A DNA stretch of 64,000 bases from Vermamoeba vermiformis (Eukaryota; Tubulinea; Echinamoebida), in assembly GCA_045837725.1 (NCBI GenBank), contig JBEWZL010000220.1, forward strand, positions 227,187-291,186, written 5' to 3'. The notes under the pieces were generated by a model that had not been told where the DNA came from, ran no database searches, and saw only the letters and a program-made list of their open reading frames with translations. Shown here piece by piece: positions 10,725 to 23,816 of this stretch. The position numbers were made by a program, and so were the translations under genes. Every line of letters starts with the position of its first letter. Positions within the stretch are counted from its first letter, which is position 1.

Positions 10725-13700
10725 TTACTCTCGCAAGGTGACGTCCAGTTGATCCAAATCTCGTAAAATCGAAACGTGCTTTTCTTTCAACGTGACGCCT
10801 TTGAGTTCTAATGCTAGCACTGTCTTATTAATAGCTTTGCTTGCAGCATCAAGCCTAAAAAAACTGCATTAGATCCGGATCTAGAAAACTTCAAAGAGTA
10901 CAAAACTTACAGCTGATCCAAATTGAAAGGCTTAGTTAATACTACAAAGTCGTTATCCTGGGGGTTCTTTTTGTTGATAATCACAAGCCGGATCTCGTCT
11001 TTGTCTTTTTCGCTGCTCTCGTCGTCCTTGCCGTTATTATGGTGACCTAACAGCGCCGAAGCAGACTCGCTCAGTGCATTATAACTATATGGTCCATCAA
11101 AATGTTGTTGGCGTAGTCTCTCGCGATCAATTTGTTCTAGAAACAAAAAAGGTTAGAGATCTGTTTACAATTTCCTTATTTGGAAATTCCGCTACGCGAA
11201 GTTCTATCTGAATAATTACCTAATAAGTTCGTCGCTGAGATTGATTTCCTAAAGTCCTTATTCTTTTCAGGCTTAGACTCTTTTCTCGGCGAGTCTCGAG
11301 GAGATACAGGTTTTTCGATCGAGATCAGATCCTTTAAACTCTTGCCAATTTTTCGCATCGACGGTGTTCTTCGTGTCTTCGACTTCTTGCCTTTATAGTA
11401 ATTCTTAAATATGTCTTTAATAAGCGTTTGTCTCGTTCTTTCGGTTTTTTCTTTGAACGGCGGCGCATACATTGAAGCTCTTTCAGCATTAATCACTTGA
11501 ATAATAAAATTAATAAAATATTATAGATAACATATCAATATTACGTACGTTTTGATAATAGGAAGTCTGAAAATGCCGAGTTGTGCTCAAAGACAGGCGG
11601 ATCTGGCAAGAACGGAGAATAAGGAGGAACATCCTGTTTGTTGGCAATAGCGACTCTATATTTAACTTTATCGCCTTCCGTGAATGGTTCAATCACGATA
11701 AAAACATCTGCAAATAAAAAAGGTCAATTGTCATCCAAACTTAGTGTGGTCTCTTGCGCAAAGTGTCAAAGTGTCAAAATGTCATATTATGGCACTTACG
11801 ATTGAAATGCGATTTGATGCACGTAGGATCAAACTTTTGCGAGCCCTCTTTGAACACAATTACAGCGACATCATTGCCCAAATGTCGTTTTCGTTCAATT
11901 TGTTGCGGGTCATCCGTCGAGTACGGCAACAAAGTTGACACGTGGAACATGATCTCGAAGCCGTTGTACTCTTGGTATATCGAGTACTTGCCGGTGGTGT
12001 CAGCTGCAAATATTTGCGGATTAATATTGATTTCAGTGAACGGAGTTTTGGTCGGTCAAAGTTGGTCAAACGCAAAACACTTACTTTGCACGTCCAAGCC
12101 ACCACGGAACTTGTCAAAGCCTTTCAACTCAATCTTTGCACCCAATAGTGTCAAAAAGTTCGAAAACTCCTGGCTCTCCTCGCCTGCAAGACATTCATTA
12201 GTGGATCTGACCGAAATTGAAATTTCCAAATGTTACTTACGATTGCAAAACATGTCGTTTTCGTCGGTTTGTCCAGGAGTCACGTACAAAACACCAAATT
12301 TGTATTGCGTGAAAATATCAAGTGTCTCAAACATATTAATTTCTTCGGTCATCGGTTCGTTGATCTAAAAAAATACAAAATTAGCACGCATTTCCTAATT
12401 AAGTAATCAATTGTTTAACGTACCTTCAGAATGCGCCAATCAGCGAGTTCTTCTTTCTCTTTGATCACGCCTTGTTTTTGCAGAATATAATACAACATTT
12501 CTTTTTCGCTGTAATAGCTTGGCACCGTCGTCCTTACGAGTCCCTATATAACCAATCATCAGTATATATATAACTTGTTATTGATCAAGAAAAGTTTGTG
12601 GATCTGTTGCTGGAGTGATTTCCAAAAATAGAAATTTCAATCGTGCGTACCTGTTTAGTCATAAACAACACTTTAGCGGTGTCTTGAATGACTTCGGTGT
12701 TTGTCGTTAAATTCGGTGAGCTCGGCGGTGAAGTCAATGGCGGTTGATCGTTCGGCAAAATTGAAATAATAAACGCCGTGTCATCAGCTTCATCGTGCAT
12801 TTTTTCTCCCAAATAATTCATGTGCTCTAAAGACAGGTCCATTAGTATTAATTAGTACTAATTCATTAAATCTCGTCCTCGAATTCGAATTTCCAGCGCA
12901 GGTTCCAAAATTCCAAAAAAGAAAAAAGGAAATCAAAACTTTACATCGAGAGGGCTAAGATTTAAATGAAGTGATAATTGTTATATGTCTTACTAATACG
13001 TAAATAGACTTACCTTTGTCTTGGAAGTACTGTCTATAAACCATTGTTTCTTCTTCGAGATCTTCAATTTCAGGTACGGGAGTGTTATAACAAACTCCGT
13101 TTCTGCCAAGCTCGAAGTTCCACTCTTGAATATCACATTTAACTGGCGTGTTCTTTTTAAGATCGCTATTTTCAGCCTAAACAAAAAAATCGTTAGTTGC
13201 AGATCCGCATCTAGATCCAACACTGAAACGGTTATACTATATCACTTGAATCTTGCAAATATATATATTGATAGTAGGTGGGTAGCTTAATAATATACTT
13301 ACAAAGACATTGACCCAGGTTCGCTTGGCAATGGCACGCGGCCTCGTAGACCACGTGTCAATCGGATGTTTTTTAACGAACTCTCGTGAGACCTATAATC
13401 AATTAGAATGATACAATATACTACCATATATTGTGCGATGCATAATTAGTTGATTGGACGTACCGAGAAAGCAGCGTTCCAATCGGGCAGATCTCCCGCA
13501 AAACTGCTGGTGAATTCGTAAATGAAAGCATCGTCGCTGGAAATAAAAATGCCTCCCAATTGCCTGCGTAATATCGAATCGTTAAAATACATTAATATAA
13601 CCATAACAATCTAAATTAAGTTCTTAGGCACCGAAATTCGGATGCGATGTTGCTTTTTTTTCCGTTTTAGATTCGCCTTTAAATTTTAGATTATAGGGAA

Positions 13701-15847
13701 CTATTATAAATATATACTGCCATTACTTACGTAAAATCACCGTTGAATTCGCCCATTTTGTAATTCTTTCCGAACACTTTTTTCGCTGCTTCTTTGCTGC
13801 TCGCATTCAAGACGTATTTTGCACCTCGTTTGCAGTTCGCAGCGCGGTATAAATCTTGTTTGCTGTCAACGTAAATTGTTCCGCTGTATCCCGTTGATTT
13901 TTTGAAATTAGCTGCCTCTTGTGGCGTGCCCATTCCAACGACAATAATTTGAATACCACTAATGTATACGTGTTAATAAGATTATAAAACATTAAGAGAA
14001 TATAAAAATTTAATTAGAAATTATTATTGGACTAAAAAAAAAAATCGATGCAGATCTTTTGCGATCCAGATCTGTCATTAAACGAATATAAATTGTCGCT
14101 TAAAGCTATTATAATAAATACTATCAATATGGCTATAATATTAACCGCTATCAAAAATAATTTGAGCGTCACTTACAGTTTATCGAACAAGTTTTTCTTT
14201 TCTTTCAGGATATCGATCATTTGTTGCGAGAAAATGCTGCAAAGTAAATTAATAAATTAAATAACAATGAAGCCAATTATTAACTGATATTTACCATCCA
14301 AAATGTCGCAATAGAACGACCATGACGACTTTGTTTTCTAAAATTCGTTGAAAAGAAAAAGCTCTGCCATCAATAGTTCTCAACGTGATATATTTAAGAT
14401 CTAAATAGATTATATTAGTAAATTTAGCACTTAAATATCTTTTTCTAGCGATAAATTGGTTATTGAAAGATCCGCAATAAAAATGCAATTCATCGATAAG
14501 ATCCTAATAAATTGTGTATTAAAATTAATATCCGCGTACCAGGAGAGTCAATATGCTCTAATTCTTCGTCGGTTATATCGCTGTCGGGCACTAAATCGTA
14601 AATTCGGCCGTTAGATCCGAAAAAGAAAATAGTTTCTATCGTTTAGTGATCGTACCAAATGTAGCTAAGGTAGAGTCCTTTTTCCATTCTTTGACGCGGT
14701 CTTTAATCGTTTTAGCTGCCTCTTTAATTTTTGAAAATCCATCGCGCCATTGTTCCTAAAAATAGAAATTAACGTTATAACTCGGTAGTTAACAACGTAT
14801 AGTATTCTTATCGTGATATATATGCCCATTATAATTATACATAGCGATTTTTACTCACCAATTCCTTCGCGCCGCGTCCATACAATTGAATAATTTTTTT
14901 GCTCTTAGTTTTGATTGTGATCGTAGGAAAAGGCTTATCCTAAATTAATTATAATATTAGGACCCATATTGTACGAGGGAATCATATTTTTGATGTCAAT
15001 TGAAAAATTATACTCGTGAACGACTATTTTTGGATGCGCATCTAAAAAAAGCATTTAATGCAATTAATAAGCCTTAAATGATATTTGCAATATTTTTGCG
15101 TATAATTTTTCTCGAAAATAGCGAGATAAATAAGGTGATTCAATTCTCGCAGTCCGATCAAAAAAATTTTAGATCACAGGACTGCAATTCCATAGCGGGT
15201 AATTCAAATTTTTCGTGTGAATTACAAAAAATACTCGATATTTAGCAGGTAGATCATAAATACAGCGACTAAATTGTACTAAGCCCGCGCATCCGTTAAA
15301 TTTTGGCAATGAATGGTATCTTTCATCAATTGATTCATTAATTGTAAAATAGGTAATAAAATTACTACGCCATTAAATAAATAATATTTAATAATCAAAT
15401 TATAGCATTATTGATTGCGTTAATTCGAAGAACTTACGGTATAATCTACGTGCGCTCCTTCCAACGGGATGCAGGCTTTTAATTTCGCAGCTTTCATGCC
15501 TCGCCATGATTCATCACTCCAAGCACATAGATATTCATTATCCTCTAATGTGTACCATGAAAGCTTGTCGTCTTTTGGATTTCCCGTTTCAGCCTTGCGC
15601 GCAATCCAGCCTTCTTTGACAATAGATTGTCTGCGCACCTAAATTAAATATGTTAATATTATACGAGAATAAATAGTTGATTTTTAATAAGGCTCGCTGT
15701 AATTTCTTGAGCGGGCAAGTTCGGCACCGGCTAGATTTGCATTAAAATACAGCATTAAGTTATAAATTTGAGGTAGTAATTTTATATTAATGGAGTCACT
15801 ATTGTAGACCTCAATAATCGTACCTCTACAAAGCTGACTTCAGTCAT
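10725..15847 (-). CDS. PH / peroxiredoxin-like / RapGAP fusion protein
   Basis: I can chain about 20 exons in phase, from MTEVSFVE at 15824-15847 to a stop at 10725-10727, giving about 920 residues. Residues 8-135 are a PH domain (VKEGWIARKAE, LSWYTLEDNEYL, C-terminal helix EQWRDGFSKI; exons at 15438-15638, 14859-14939, 14656-14755). Residues ~170-350 match the peroxiredoxin-like-2 thioredoxin fold (IQIIVVGMGTPQEAANF, GTIYVDSKQDLYRAANC, DFTQLGGIFISSDDAF; exons 14295-14400 to 13464-13563). The usual resolving CxxC of active peroxiredoxins is not obvious; one Cys follows RHFG. From residue ~480 a full Rap/Ran-GAP domain follows: ELKGFDKFRGGLDVQ, NGFEIMFHVSTLLPYS, HLGNDVAVIVFKEG with the catalytic 'asparagine thumb' Asn, and LINAERASMYAPPF. 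A basic Ser/Pro-rich linker and a C-terminal coiled segment end it. It should act on Rap-type GTPases at membranes. Confidence 0.85.
14636..14655 (-). other. Candidate 20-base intron in the RapGAP fusion gene
   Basis: Between the PH helix exon (14656-14755) and the next exon (14540-14635) the frame contains a stop unless a 20-base segment, starting GTACGA and ending GATAG, is removed. Removing it restores a good frame into GRIYDLVPDSDITDEELEHI. It has GT and AG ends but is far shorter than other introns here. An indel in the assembly is the alternative. Confidence 0.4.
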
Positions 15848-16035
15848 CTCGTAACGGATCTATTCGCTATTCGCGGGCAAAATGGGAGCGTTTAAATACA
15901 CGAGTAGATTTCCTATTGTGATTAATATGGCTCTCTATTGGTTTTTAGTGCGAACAATGAATTTGCATTAAAAATCAGCCGTCACTTTTCATGTCAATCA
16001 CGAAACAGCGAGATTATTTTTAATTTCAATTCTTA

Positions 16036-16140
16036 TAATAGACGCACATCACCTTCGCCTATCTGGCCAATCAAACCATAATAATCGGGCTTGGACACGT
16101 CCAAATACTGATTGCCACATCGAATCCAGGAGAGCTTTAC
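16036..16140 (-). CDS. Short coding-like exon of unknown gene
   Basis: Between the RapGAP fusion gene and the MATE gene the minus strand reads LVKLSWIRCGNQYLDVS and then YYGLIGQIGEG before a stop near 16036, with a possible GTGATG donor just before it. It looks like real protein sequence but has no obvious start, and the neighbouring exons were not found. It could be an alternative upstream exon of the PH/RapGAP gene or a small independent gene. Confidence 0.3.
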
Positions 16141-16242
16141 AAGTTTAGCCAGTATTCATTAAAAGATAAGTATTATTAATTTGAGCGTGAGGTATTGCAT
16201 TCATTGAAAATAACTTTGCAAAAATTTAGACTGATTTCATGT

Positions 16243-18705
16243 TTATTTTCGGATGTGTATCTCTTGTTCGTCCTCATTATCCAGCGATAACTCAACGGTA
16301 TCAACATCAAGCTCGAGTTGATTATCTTGCTCTTGAAAAGTAATTTGTTGCAATTCGGTTGATTCAGTTTCGTTTGTATCTTCCGTATTGCTACTACTAA
16401 TAAAGCCAATATTATCGTTATTATTATCCTTAATTTTAACGCGATCCAATGCTTCTTGCGTCGCTTTTTCCCAATCAATGCGAAGCACGTAGACAGTCAC
16501 CGCGAGGGTCGCCATTATCAGGCCAACTGTGCCGGATGTAAGTAAAAGATAATAATGAAGTATTATAGAACGTACCAAGGAGGCCGACCCAAACACCATA
16601 AACGCCCCAATCAAAATAAAAAGTTAAAAGAATGCCCAATGGAATTGCAAAAACATAGTGGGCCACGAACTGCGCCACTGTTCCTGGCATAGGTCTGCCA
16701 ATTGCACGCAGGATGCCTGTTAAGGTAACGCTGATTCCATCCAACATTGCAACAGGAGCCGTCAGTGCCATCAACTTACTATAATATATGATATATTAGT
16801 CCCATTCTAAGAGTTCTACAGGGTCATAAAGTAGCACTCGGACACGTGTAAAAAAACTTGCTTTCGAACTTACTCTGATAATCCTATCGATGCTTCGTCA
16901 AATGTAAATGCCTTTGCAATAGGTGTTCTTAATAAATATAGGACTGCTCCTTGAAAAGCCATCCACGAGATTGCTGAAATGATAACCATTCGAGCGCATT
17001 TTTTGGCCTACAGTAAATCCGTTAGAATAAGTCCAAGACAGCCGCTAATAATCTTACTGATTCGCTATGACCAGCACCAAGCAATGCACCTACACGAGTT
17101 TGACCGCCGATTGACCAACTCAACTTAACCAAATCCAGATTAGATCTGCAACGGATTCGGTACCTCATACTTACTGGTAGAATGAAAGAGAACACTAAGA
17201 CATTATAGCATATCGAATGCGCTGCTAAAATAATTTCGTCGCCCAACAGACCAATCAACAACGCGATTCCTTCGAACGCAATGTTCTCGAATAAAATAGC
17301 AGCCATTGATGGAACACCGAGCTTCAAATATTCCCATATATTTTTCCAAGAAATAGATCTGCAATTATATATTAGCAAGAGCTACGCCAGTGAAAGGGAA
17401 CGCAAGATCAGTACATACTCCTTGTAAAATCCGGTACAAGTCGGCAAATGCAACTTCTTCATATATACATAGCCCCATAATAGTATGGGCATTATAGTAC
17501 GACTTATTGATGTTGACAGTGCAGCACCTGAAAATATAGGTCAGATCCATTTCTTTGTAAATGTTTCACGGAATGACACGTGTCAAACGCAAGCTCGTAC
17601 CGTCAAGTCCCCAACCGTTCCAATCACCAACGCCCCAGACGAAAAACCATTTTATGCCTGCGTTGAATACCAGCGCGATAAATCCAACGACCATTGCTGG
17701 CGTCATGATCCACTGGTTCATTAAGTATCGAGATATGGTTCGATAATAAGCCATAGGCAACATGCCAATAATACTCCACCTGTATAAAAATAATCAGTAC
17801 CTCTTACCGAAAATTTCTTTATTTGAGCAGATCTTTTCGACTTACTGCGTGTACGTGCCAGCTAACCTTGCCAATTCTGGAGGCTAAATATTGCAAAAAT
17901 TTAATGGATTTACCAAAAAAGGAAACCATGGTCAGCATACCTGGTGTAACAGTACTAACAGCGGTTCAGTGAACCACCAAAAAACCATCACCGGTATTGT
18001 TGATAAAGTTACAATCAATAGTGATGTTTGAAACGAAGCGCCTATAAGTCTCCAGTTCTCTAAAGTACAATTTACCATATTAGTATTACTTGCCAAATAT
18101 GGTAATATCGATAAAAATGATTGAGTCTCGTTACGTACTTGCGCCGAATGCTTGCGAAACCAAAGTGTCCAATGCAAAAATCAATCCTATACAATATTGT
18201 TATGAGGTACATTATATTAGAATAAGGATATTATTTCTTACCAATTGGAATTGTAAACGAGAACCAGCCCCATGATCCGGCAATACTCGCTGCTGCTAGT
18301 TCTGCGCCACGGTTAGGTCATCCACGTGATATTATTTCAATTCTTTTAATGCTTACCTTTTGCTCCGATGTGACCCTAGCGAAAGAATGTCGTCAGATCC
18401 AAAAAAGAAGCTTCGGTTGCAAAAAAAAATATCGAACAATAATTTGATTACTAAATAAATTTTACAATAATATGCCTTTTAATTAGCACTCGTACAAGGA
18501 AAAATTTGGCTGATCCTTAGTGAGTTAAATTGGATCGGATTTGTGTTTTCGGTTTGCTTACCACAAAAAGTGTATCTGTGACAATCATAAATAATCTAGC
18601 GAATTCTGCGACTAAAACTGGAAATGCGGCTTTCAAAATTGTCCATAACTCGGATTTAGCGCTCGTGTAACCCACGATCTCTTCTGTTGCACGCTTATTT
18701 CGCAT
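16243..18705 (-). CDS. MATE family multidrug/toxin extrusion transporter
   Basis: A multi-exon gene starts at 18705 (MRNKRATEEIVGYTSAK). Diagnostic MATE blocks appear in order: LKAAFPVLVAEFARLF in TM1, GHIGAKELAAASIAG (joined across two small introns at about 18.3 kb), IFALDTLVSQAFGA, WSIIGMLPMAYYRTISRYL, VPSMAAILFENIAFEG, GGQTRVGALLGAGHSE, and the last bundle MALTAPVAMLDGISVTLTG. Twelve membrane segments are expected. The last ~70 residues (16243-16470) form an acidic Asn/Glu/Asp-rich cytosolic tail ending EIHIRK. MATE proteins export organic cations or drugs in exchange for H+ or Na+. The eukaryotic MATE1/DTX branch is the best fit; the substrate cannot be told. Confidence 0.9.
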
Positions 18706-18913
18706 TATATTTAATAAAGTTTAGAATAAATACTAATTAGAAGTGCATTGTCGTTATACAAAATCATACAAAAGAAAATCTATTGAAATCACTCGTTTTT
18801 GGTTTTTGCGCGTGAACTGATCTCGAAAATTTCTCTTTATCAAAGTGTATCTGTACATTTTCGCAGTATGCGAAATTGCTATTGACTAATTACATCGAAT
18901 AAATAACACGTTT

Positions 18914-21900
18914 TTAAGCGTTTAAAGTCGTAGAGGCTTCCGTAGCGGCGACAACTTTTGGAGTAGGGATATTTTCAACACTTTCCTTCAGATCTGACCA
19001 AAAACGTTAGAATATATGGAAAATATTATATGCGTGTATAATATTAAGCGTACCTTTCTTTTCAGAAAGTTCGTCTTTCTTTTCGGATGTGGCGTTGGAT
19101 GTGGTTCCGTTTACTTGACTCTTCTCAGCATGTTCCTTATTAATTTGAATATCGACGTCTTCTTTTTCCTCTGAGGAGTTGGACTCGTCGATTGATAAGT
19201 CCTCGTTGTCCTTGTCAACAAACTGTTCGATGTATTCGTCTCGTTTCTCGACAGGCAAGAACGGATTATCCGAAGTGACGAGCTGTTCAATAGTTTGTTT
19301 ATGAAACGGATGTTTCTTTGTTTCAGTTTCGACCTGAGCGAGAGTAGGTTTGGTGAACCTCCGCAACTCCCAGGCCCACTGTACGGCCCAAATAGATAAA
19401 GGACGCATGTAGCCGATAGCCCGGTATCGGCCTTCAGTGTCCCATGCCTATAAAAGGAAATCGCTATTAGTATCATTCTATACACTAAAGGTGTCGGCTA
19501 CAACATGCCACGTGCCACCACGATCGGTGAAAATTCTCACGTGCAGGAAAAAAAGAGTAAAAAGTACGTACCTCGGGTGTCTGGAAAGCATAGCCTTGAC
19601 GATAGTAAGTCACATCGACAACGCCCTTCAATGTTTTGAAACCTTCTTCAATGAGGCCTTCCTGGATCATAGCCCTACAAACAGATGACATTCAGTTTGT
19701 GAGGTTCAGTGAACAGTTGATAAAACTTACGCGGCAACGCCGTAAGTAGTGCCAGTCCAAACTTCAGCAGATTGCATGCTAGATTTGTCAACAGAGCCAC
19801 TCAATCTCATGCCGTTCATAGCACCCATCGTTCCGTTCTTGAACTTCATGACGTTGTTTTCGAAGATTGTGGCCAATGCTTTACGTGCATTCTCGGGCGG
19901 AACAACGTCACCGAGACCACAAGCCTTGCTGTACCATTGACCTGCCAACATGTCCGCTTGAATGGAGTCAAAGTGCTTGCTCTTAGACTCGTCGTAGTTG
20001 TAGTAACTTCCGTTCCAAAGCTTATGTTCGTAGACGTCCTTCGCCTTTTCAAACCACTCGGTGTAATGTTGCTTCAATTCCTCTTCTTCAAGAACCGACG
20101 CCATTTGTGCCATGGCCTTGAGCGCGGCAAGCCACAAACCACCGCAATAAGCACTGACTCCTGTGGCTGCCCAAGCATCGTACGTTTGATCGGGAAAACC
20201 TCCGTTCTCGATCATGCAATCACCGTCCGTGTCAAATTGTTCCGAATATCTCATGACTTTAACCATAATAGGCCACAACTCTACGAAGAAAAAGAAGTCA
20301 GATCAAGTTTCGTTTTGAAAAATCTCCGTAATTTTTTTACCTTTCAAGAATCTCTTCTCGCGGGTCACGTAGTAATCTCGGTAGATTTGCAAAACAAACT
20401 TTGAGTTCAAATCTTTCCAGTGGTCAATACGTTGGAAGTTGTACGCGTTTGGCAACTTGAACGGATCTTCGCCAGGATTGCCGATGTCGTGCGGAACACA
20501 GTCCTTGGCCTTACGCTCCATCGTGTCGCCGGTATGCAGCGCCATTCTTTGTGTCGGAATTTCTTCTAGGGTGGCCTTGCCAATATCCCGCTAAAAGATC
20601 GTTGGTGTAAGTTGCCATATAAGGCAGAAAAAGTTTCGTAAAGTTACGCACCTGCAATGACAACTCCAACATGGGCCATAACATTGCCAGAGCAAAAGAG
20701 GCGTAGAAATGCACGTCGTACGTGTTTAGCATCAAGTACTCGTGGCCTTCCAAGTAAGCAAAGTGACCCATATAATTCTCTTCCGACTGACAGTGCCTGC
20801 GTTCGGTTTCTGGATCCGCTGGACATCCGTTCGTCCAAATGGTGCCACCATCAGTAATAAAGTATAATTCGTTGAATAAGGCCATTTTATAGTAATGTGG
20901 CATCTCAGGATCTAAATAAAATGTCAATCTATGCACGTTCACTGAAAATTTATCAACTTACCATTAATGATTGGATCTTGCCATTTTTCGATTTCCTTCT
21001 CCCATTCACGCCAAGAATAGAGCGCATCTTGAGCAATTTGAACAGCAGCATCACCGTCTGTACCATAGAAGCGAGTGTACCGACGATAATATGCATTGCC
21101 AGAATAAAATCGGATCAAGGGACAATCCCAAGACAAAGCGAATTCAAAAGTAGCTGTTTGGCCTGCTTTGACCTAAATAAATTATAATTAGATTTCACAT
21201 AATAAATATTTCAAATTTAAAATATGAATACGTACGACTTTCTTGATCGCAACAGCAGATGCGTAAATTTCGCCTTTTTGAGAAACATCGGACTCTTCTT
21301 CTTTAAAGTCCAAGACCCCAGAGTCTGAAAATTGCTGCCACAAGTTCTCAGCAGAAGTTTTATCGTTCGCGAGCCACTTTGATTTGAACGAGACCAGCGA
21401 GTCTTTGTCTTCCTTGTCGATCTTAGTAACGACTGCAAAAGACAGCGGGTCTCTGTGAGTGACATCTGCCGGCTTTGCCTTCTTGCCGTTCTCCGTGACA
21501 CTTGCCACTTGATGCGAGGTCTGGCGCCAATCGTGGTTCAACAGCACACCGCAGATTTCATCGAAGTTCTCGACGACATCGCGCTTGGCTTCTTTTTCTT
21601 CGACAGGCAGAATTCGTTCAGTGTTGACGATATCGTGCTCGTCAATGTTGTTCTTGGCTCCATTGGCACCGCACGACTCGCTGTTGCACCCACCGTTTTT
21701 GTCGTTCGAGGTGTCAATGTTGTTGTTCTCCATTTCTTGCTTGGATTGTTTTTTGACCTTCTGTCTGAAGCTCTTATTCTGGTGGCCGGCTTCTTTGTCA
21801 ACTTGATCGCCTGTGCCGTTCTGCCACGTGAACATGATCGACACCTCTTTGTCGGTTTGTGAGGTGTTTTCCTATACCGAGTTAGGCCTATATTAATATG

Positions 21901-23329
21901 GTAATATTAAGTACTTACCACCGTCCACACGAAGACACCAACAGGGTAACTGCTTTCTTTGTAGTTGTGAGGCAAAATGGGCGACAACTGCTTGCACGTC
22001 ACTTTCAAGTCTGGATCCGGCTCGCCGTTGTAGACATTCCAAGAACGCGGAAACAAAGCGTGATACTCGGTATTATTGCCTTGAATTCCGTTCCAATTCC
22101 ACGATTGCAACGGTGATTTCTGCGAGGAATTAGATTTTGACACTTTGACACGCGTCATGTTTTAAAGATGCCAACACTTACCTTATCCAAATCTTTTCTT
22201 CCGTTTAATACAGCAGCACGTTTCTAAGAAATGATTGTTAGCGAAAATTGGTTTGTTTGCAAGACAGAAAAATTATCGAAATTCACTTACGCCGTCAGGA
22301 AGCACTTGATATTTCTTCTTTGACTTTTTGGATCTTTTCTTAGTTTTTCTTTTTAACTTGCCACTAGCGGTCATTGAGCCACTAGCACTCAGAGAGGCGC
22401 TAGAATTTAAAGAGCTTGGACCACTCGCGGTTGATCCTGAAGTGTCCGATCCAAAACTGCTATCCTTTTGGCATACAATAGGTGCACTATATAGAGAGAA
22501 TTGATTGGCATCCACGATTCGGTAATTGACAATGCCTCCAGGAACTAAAGTCCATCTGACAAAAAAAAGGTTAAAATTCAAATATTTTTAGGTCAAAAAG
22601 CAATTTCCAAATACCTGCAGAAGTCGCCTCGCCAGCCTCTATTAATAGCCCCGCTTCCAATGCCACCGATCGGCACACCCATGATGGATCCTTAAAAGGA
22701 AAATCAGCAACAAATTCAACTGAACAAAGTCCGTTACCAATTTAATGGTAAATCGTCAAATATGCTGCGTAACATCAAGCATAAAACATGCAGCCAATAA
22801 GGTATCGCGATAAGAATCATGCTATCGAAATTTCAAGTTTTGCAAATCCGGATGTGTTATTATTACGAGCTGAATCAATTATTGATACGCACCAATGGGT
22901 TTCAATGGGTCTACTAAAGGATCCATCATAGGCAATCGCCCCTCGGAGCGTTCTTGTTTAATGTAGCGCCATAAACGCCAAGCTGATTTTAACATGGAAA
23001 TAGCTTGCATCGGAGTGACCTAATAGTATTATAAATAATTACTACACGTGAAAAATAACATTGAGTACTGATAACATAGAGAAATATGATGAACGAAGCA
23101 AGTTAATAATTTTTTAATAATTTTTAAAGACAGATCCGAAAGTTCTCGTTTGACACGGCCTTACCTTGAATTCCTTTACGGGCATTAAATCATCGCCATA
23201 TTGTCTGACCCATGTGCAGTTAGGAATGCCCTCGGGTCGCTCACTCTTCGCGTCAAAAGTATTGACGAGCGTATCCGGGTTTAATTTCGGAGCACCACTC
23301 GTCGTTGTAACATTCGTATTATTATTCAT
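18914..23329 (-). CDS. GBA2: Non-lysosomal glucosylceramidase (GBA2 type, GH116)
   Basis: The gene has about twelve exons from ATG 23327-23329 to a stop at 18914-18916. It carries the GBA2 landmarks: [20 protein letters not shown] at 22.6 kb, [29 protein letters not shown], then [14 protein letters not shown]. The catalytic half has [14 protein letters not shown] (Glu nucleophile region) and [19 protein letters not shown] (acid/base Asp region), and [15 protein letters not shown] follows. The enzyme cleaves glucosylceramide to glucose and ceramide at cytosolic membrane faces. Lineage-specific additions include a Ser/Lys-rich insert in the N-terminal domain (22273-22480), a low-complexity insert at 21.6-21.8 kb with Asn/Cys repeats, and an acidic C-terminal tail after DYIEQ-type residues at 19.0-19.3 kb. 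All key residues appear intact. Confidence 0.92.
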
Positions 23330-23816
23330 TCGTGGTAACGTCGTATTGAGTGTAAAAATAATGTGTTGCGCATTGTTCGGGTCGCAATCATAAACTGCTC
23401 ATGAATTTTGAACTATTTTCAGTGAATTCTAGAGAACTATTCCAAAAGAAAAATATCGGGCACAACTCACGTTAAACACTATCGTAGAAATCAAACCCGT
23501 ACATACCGATCTTCATCTGAGAAGCACGTAAAGCTCATCTTGATCTCGATCTTCTACATCCCTTTGCTCTTTGCCTCAATTATTGAACAACAAAGAAAAA
23601 TGCTTTTCGGGGAGAATTTCGACAAAATGCCTGAACCGGGCGTGGCTGGCTTCAATTTTTTTTGTGGGAATTCGAAAAACATTGGAAATTGTTCACCCGT
23701 CAAAAATATTGTTTGATGAATTAGATAAAAGGAGGCACCACAACTACACAAAGGTAAAATATTTGAAGTATTTAAATTAGAGGCTTTTCTAACGATTTTT
23801 TCGGTTTCAAAAACAG
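23330..23816. promoter_or_regulatory. Divergent promoter region between GBA2 and LRR paralogue 3
   Basis: This 487-base region holds the 5' leaders of two divergent genes. A short open frame at 23571-23757 precedes a GTAAAA donor at 23754 and could be a first exon of the LRR gene, since the paralogues also have an intron just before the MRKAARK start. The coding quality is poor, so I do not call it. Confidence 0.35.
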
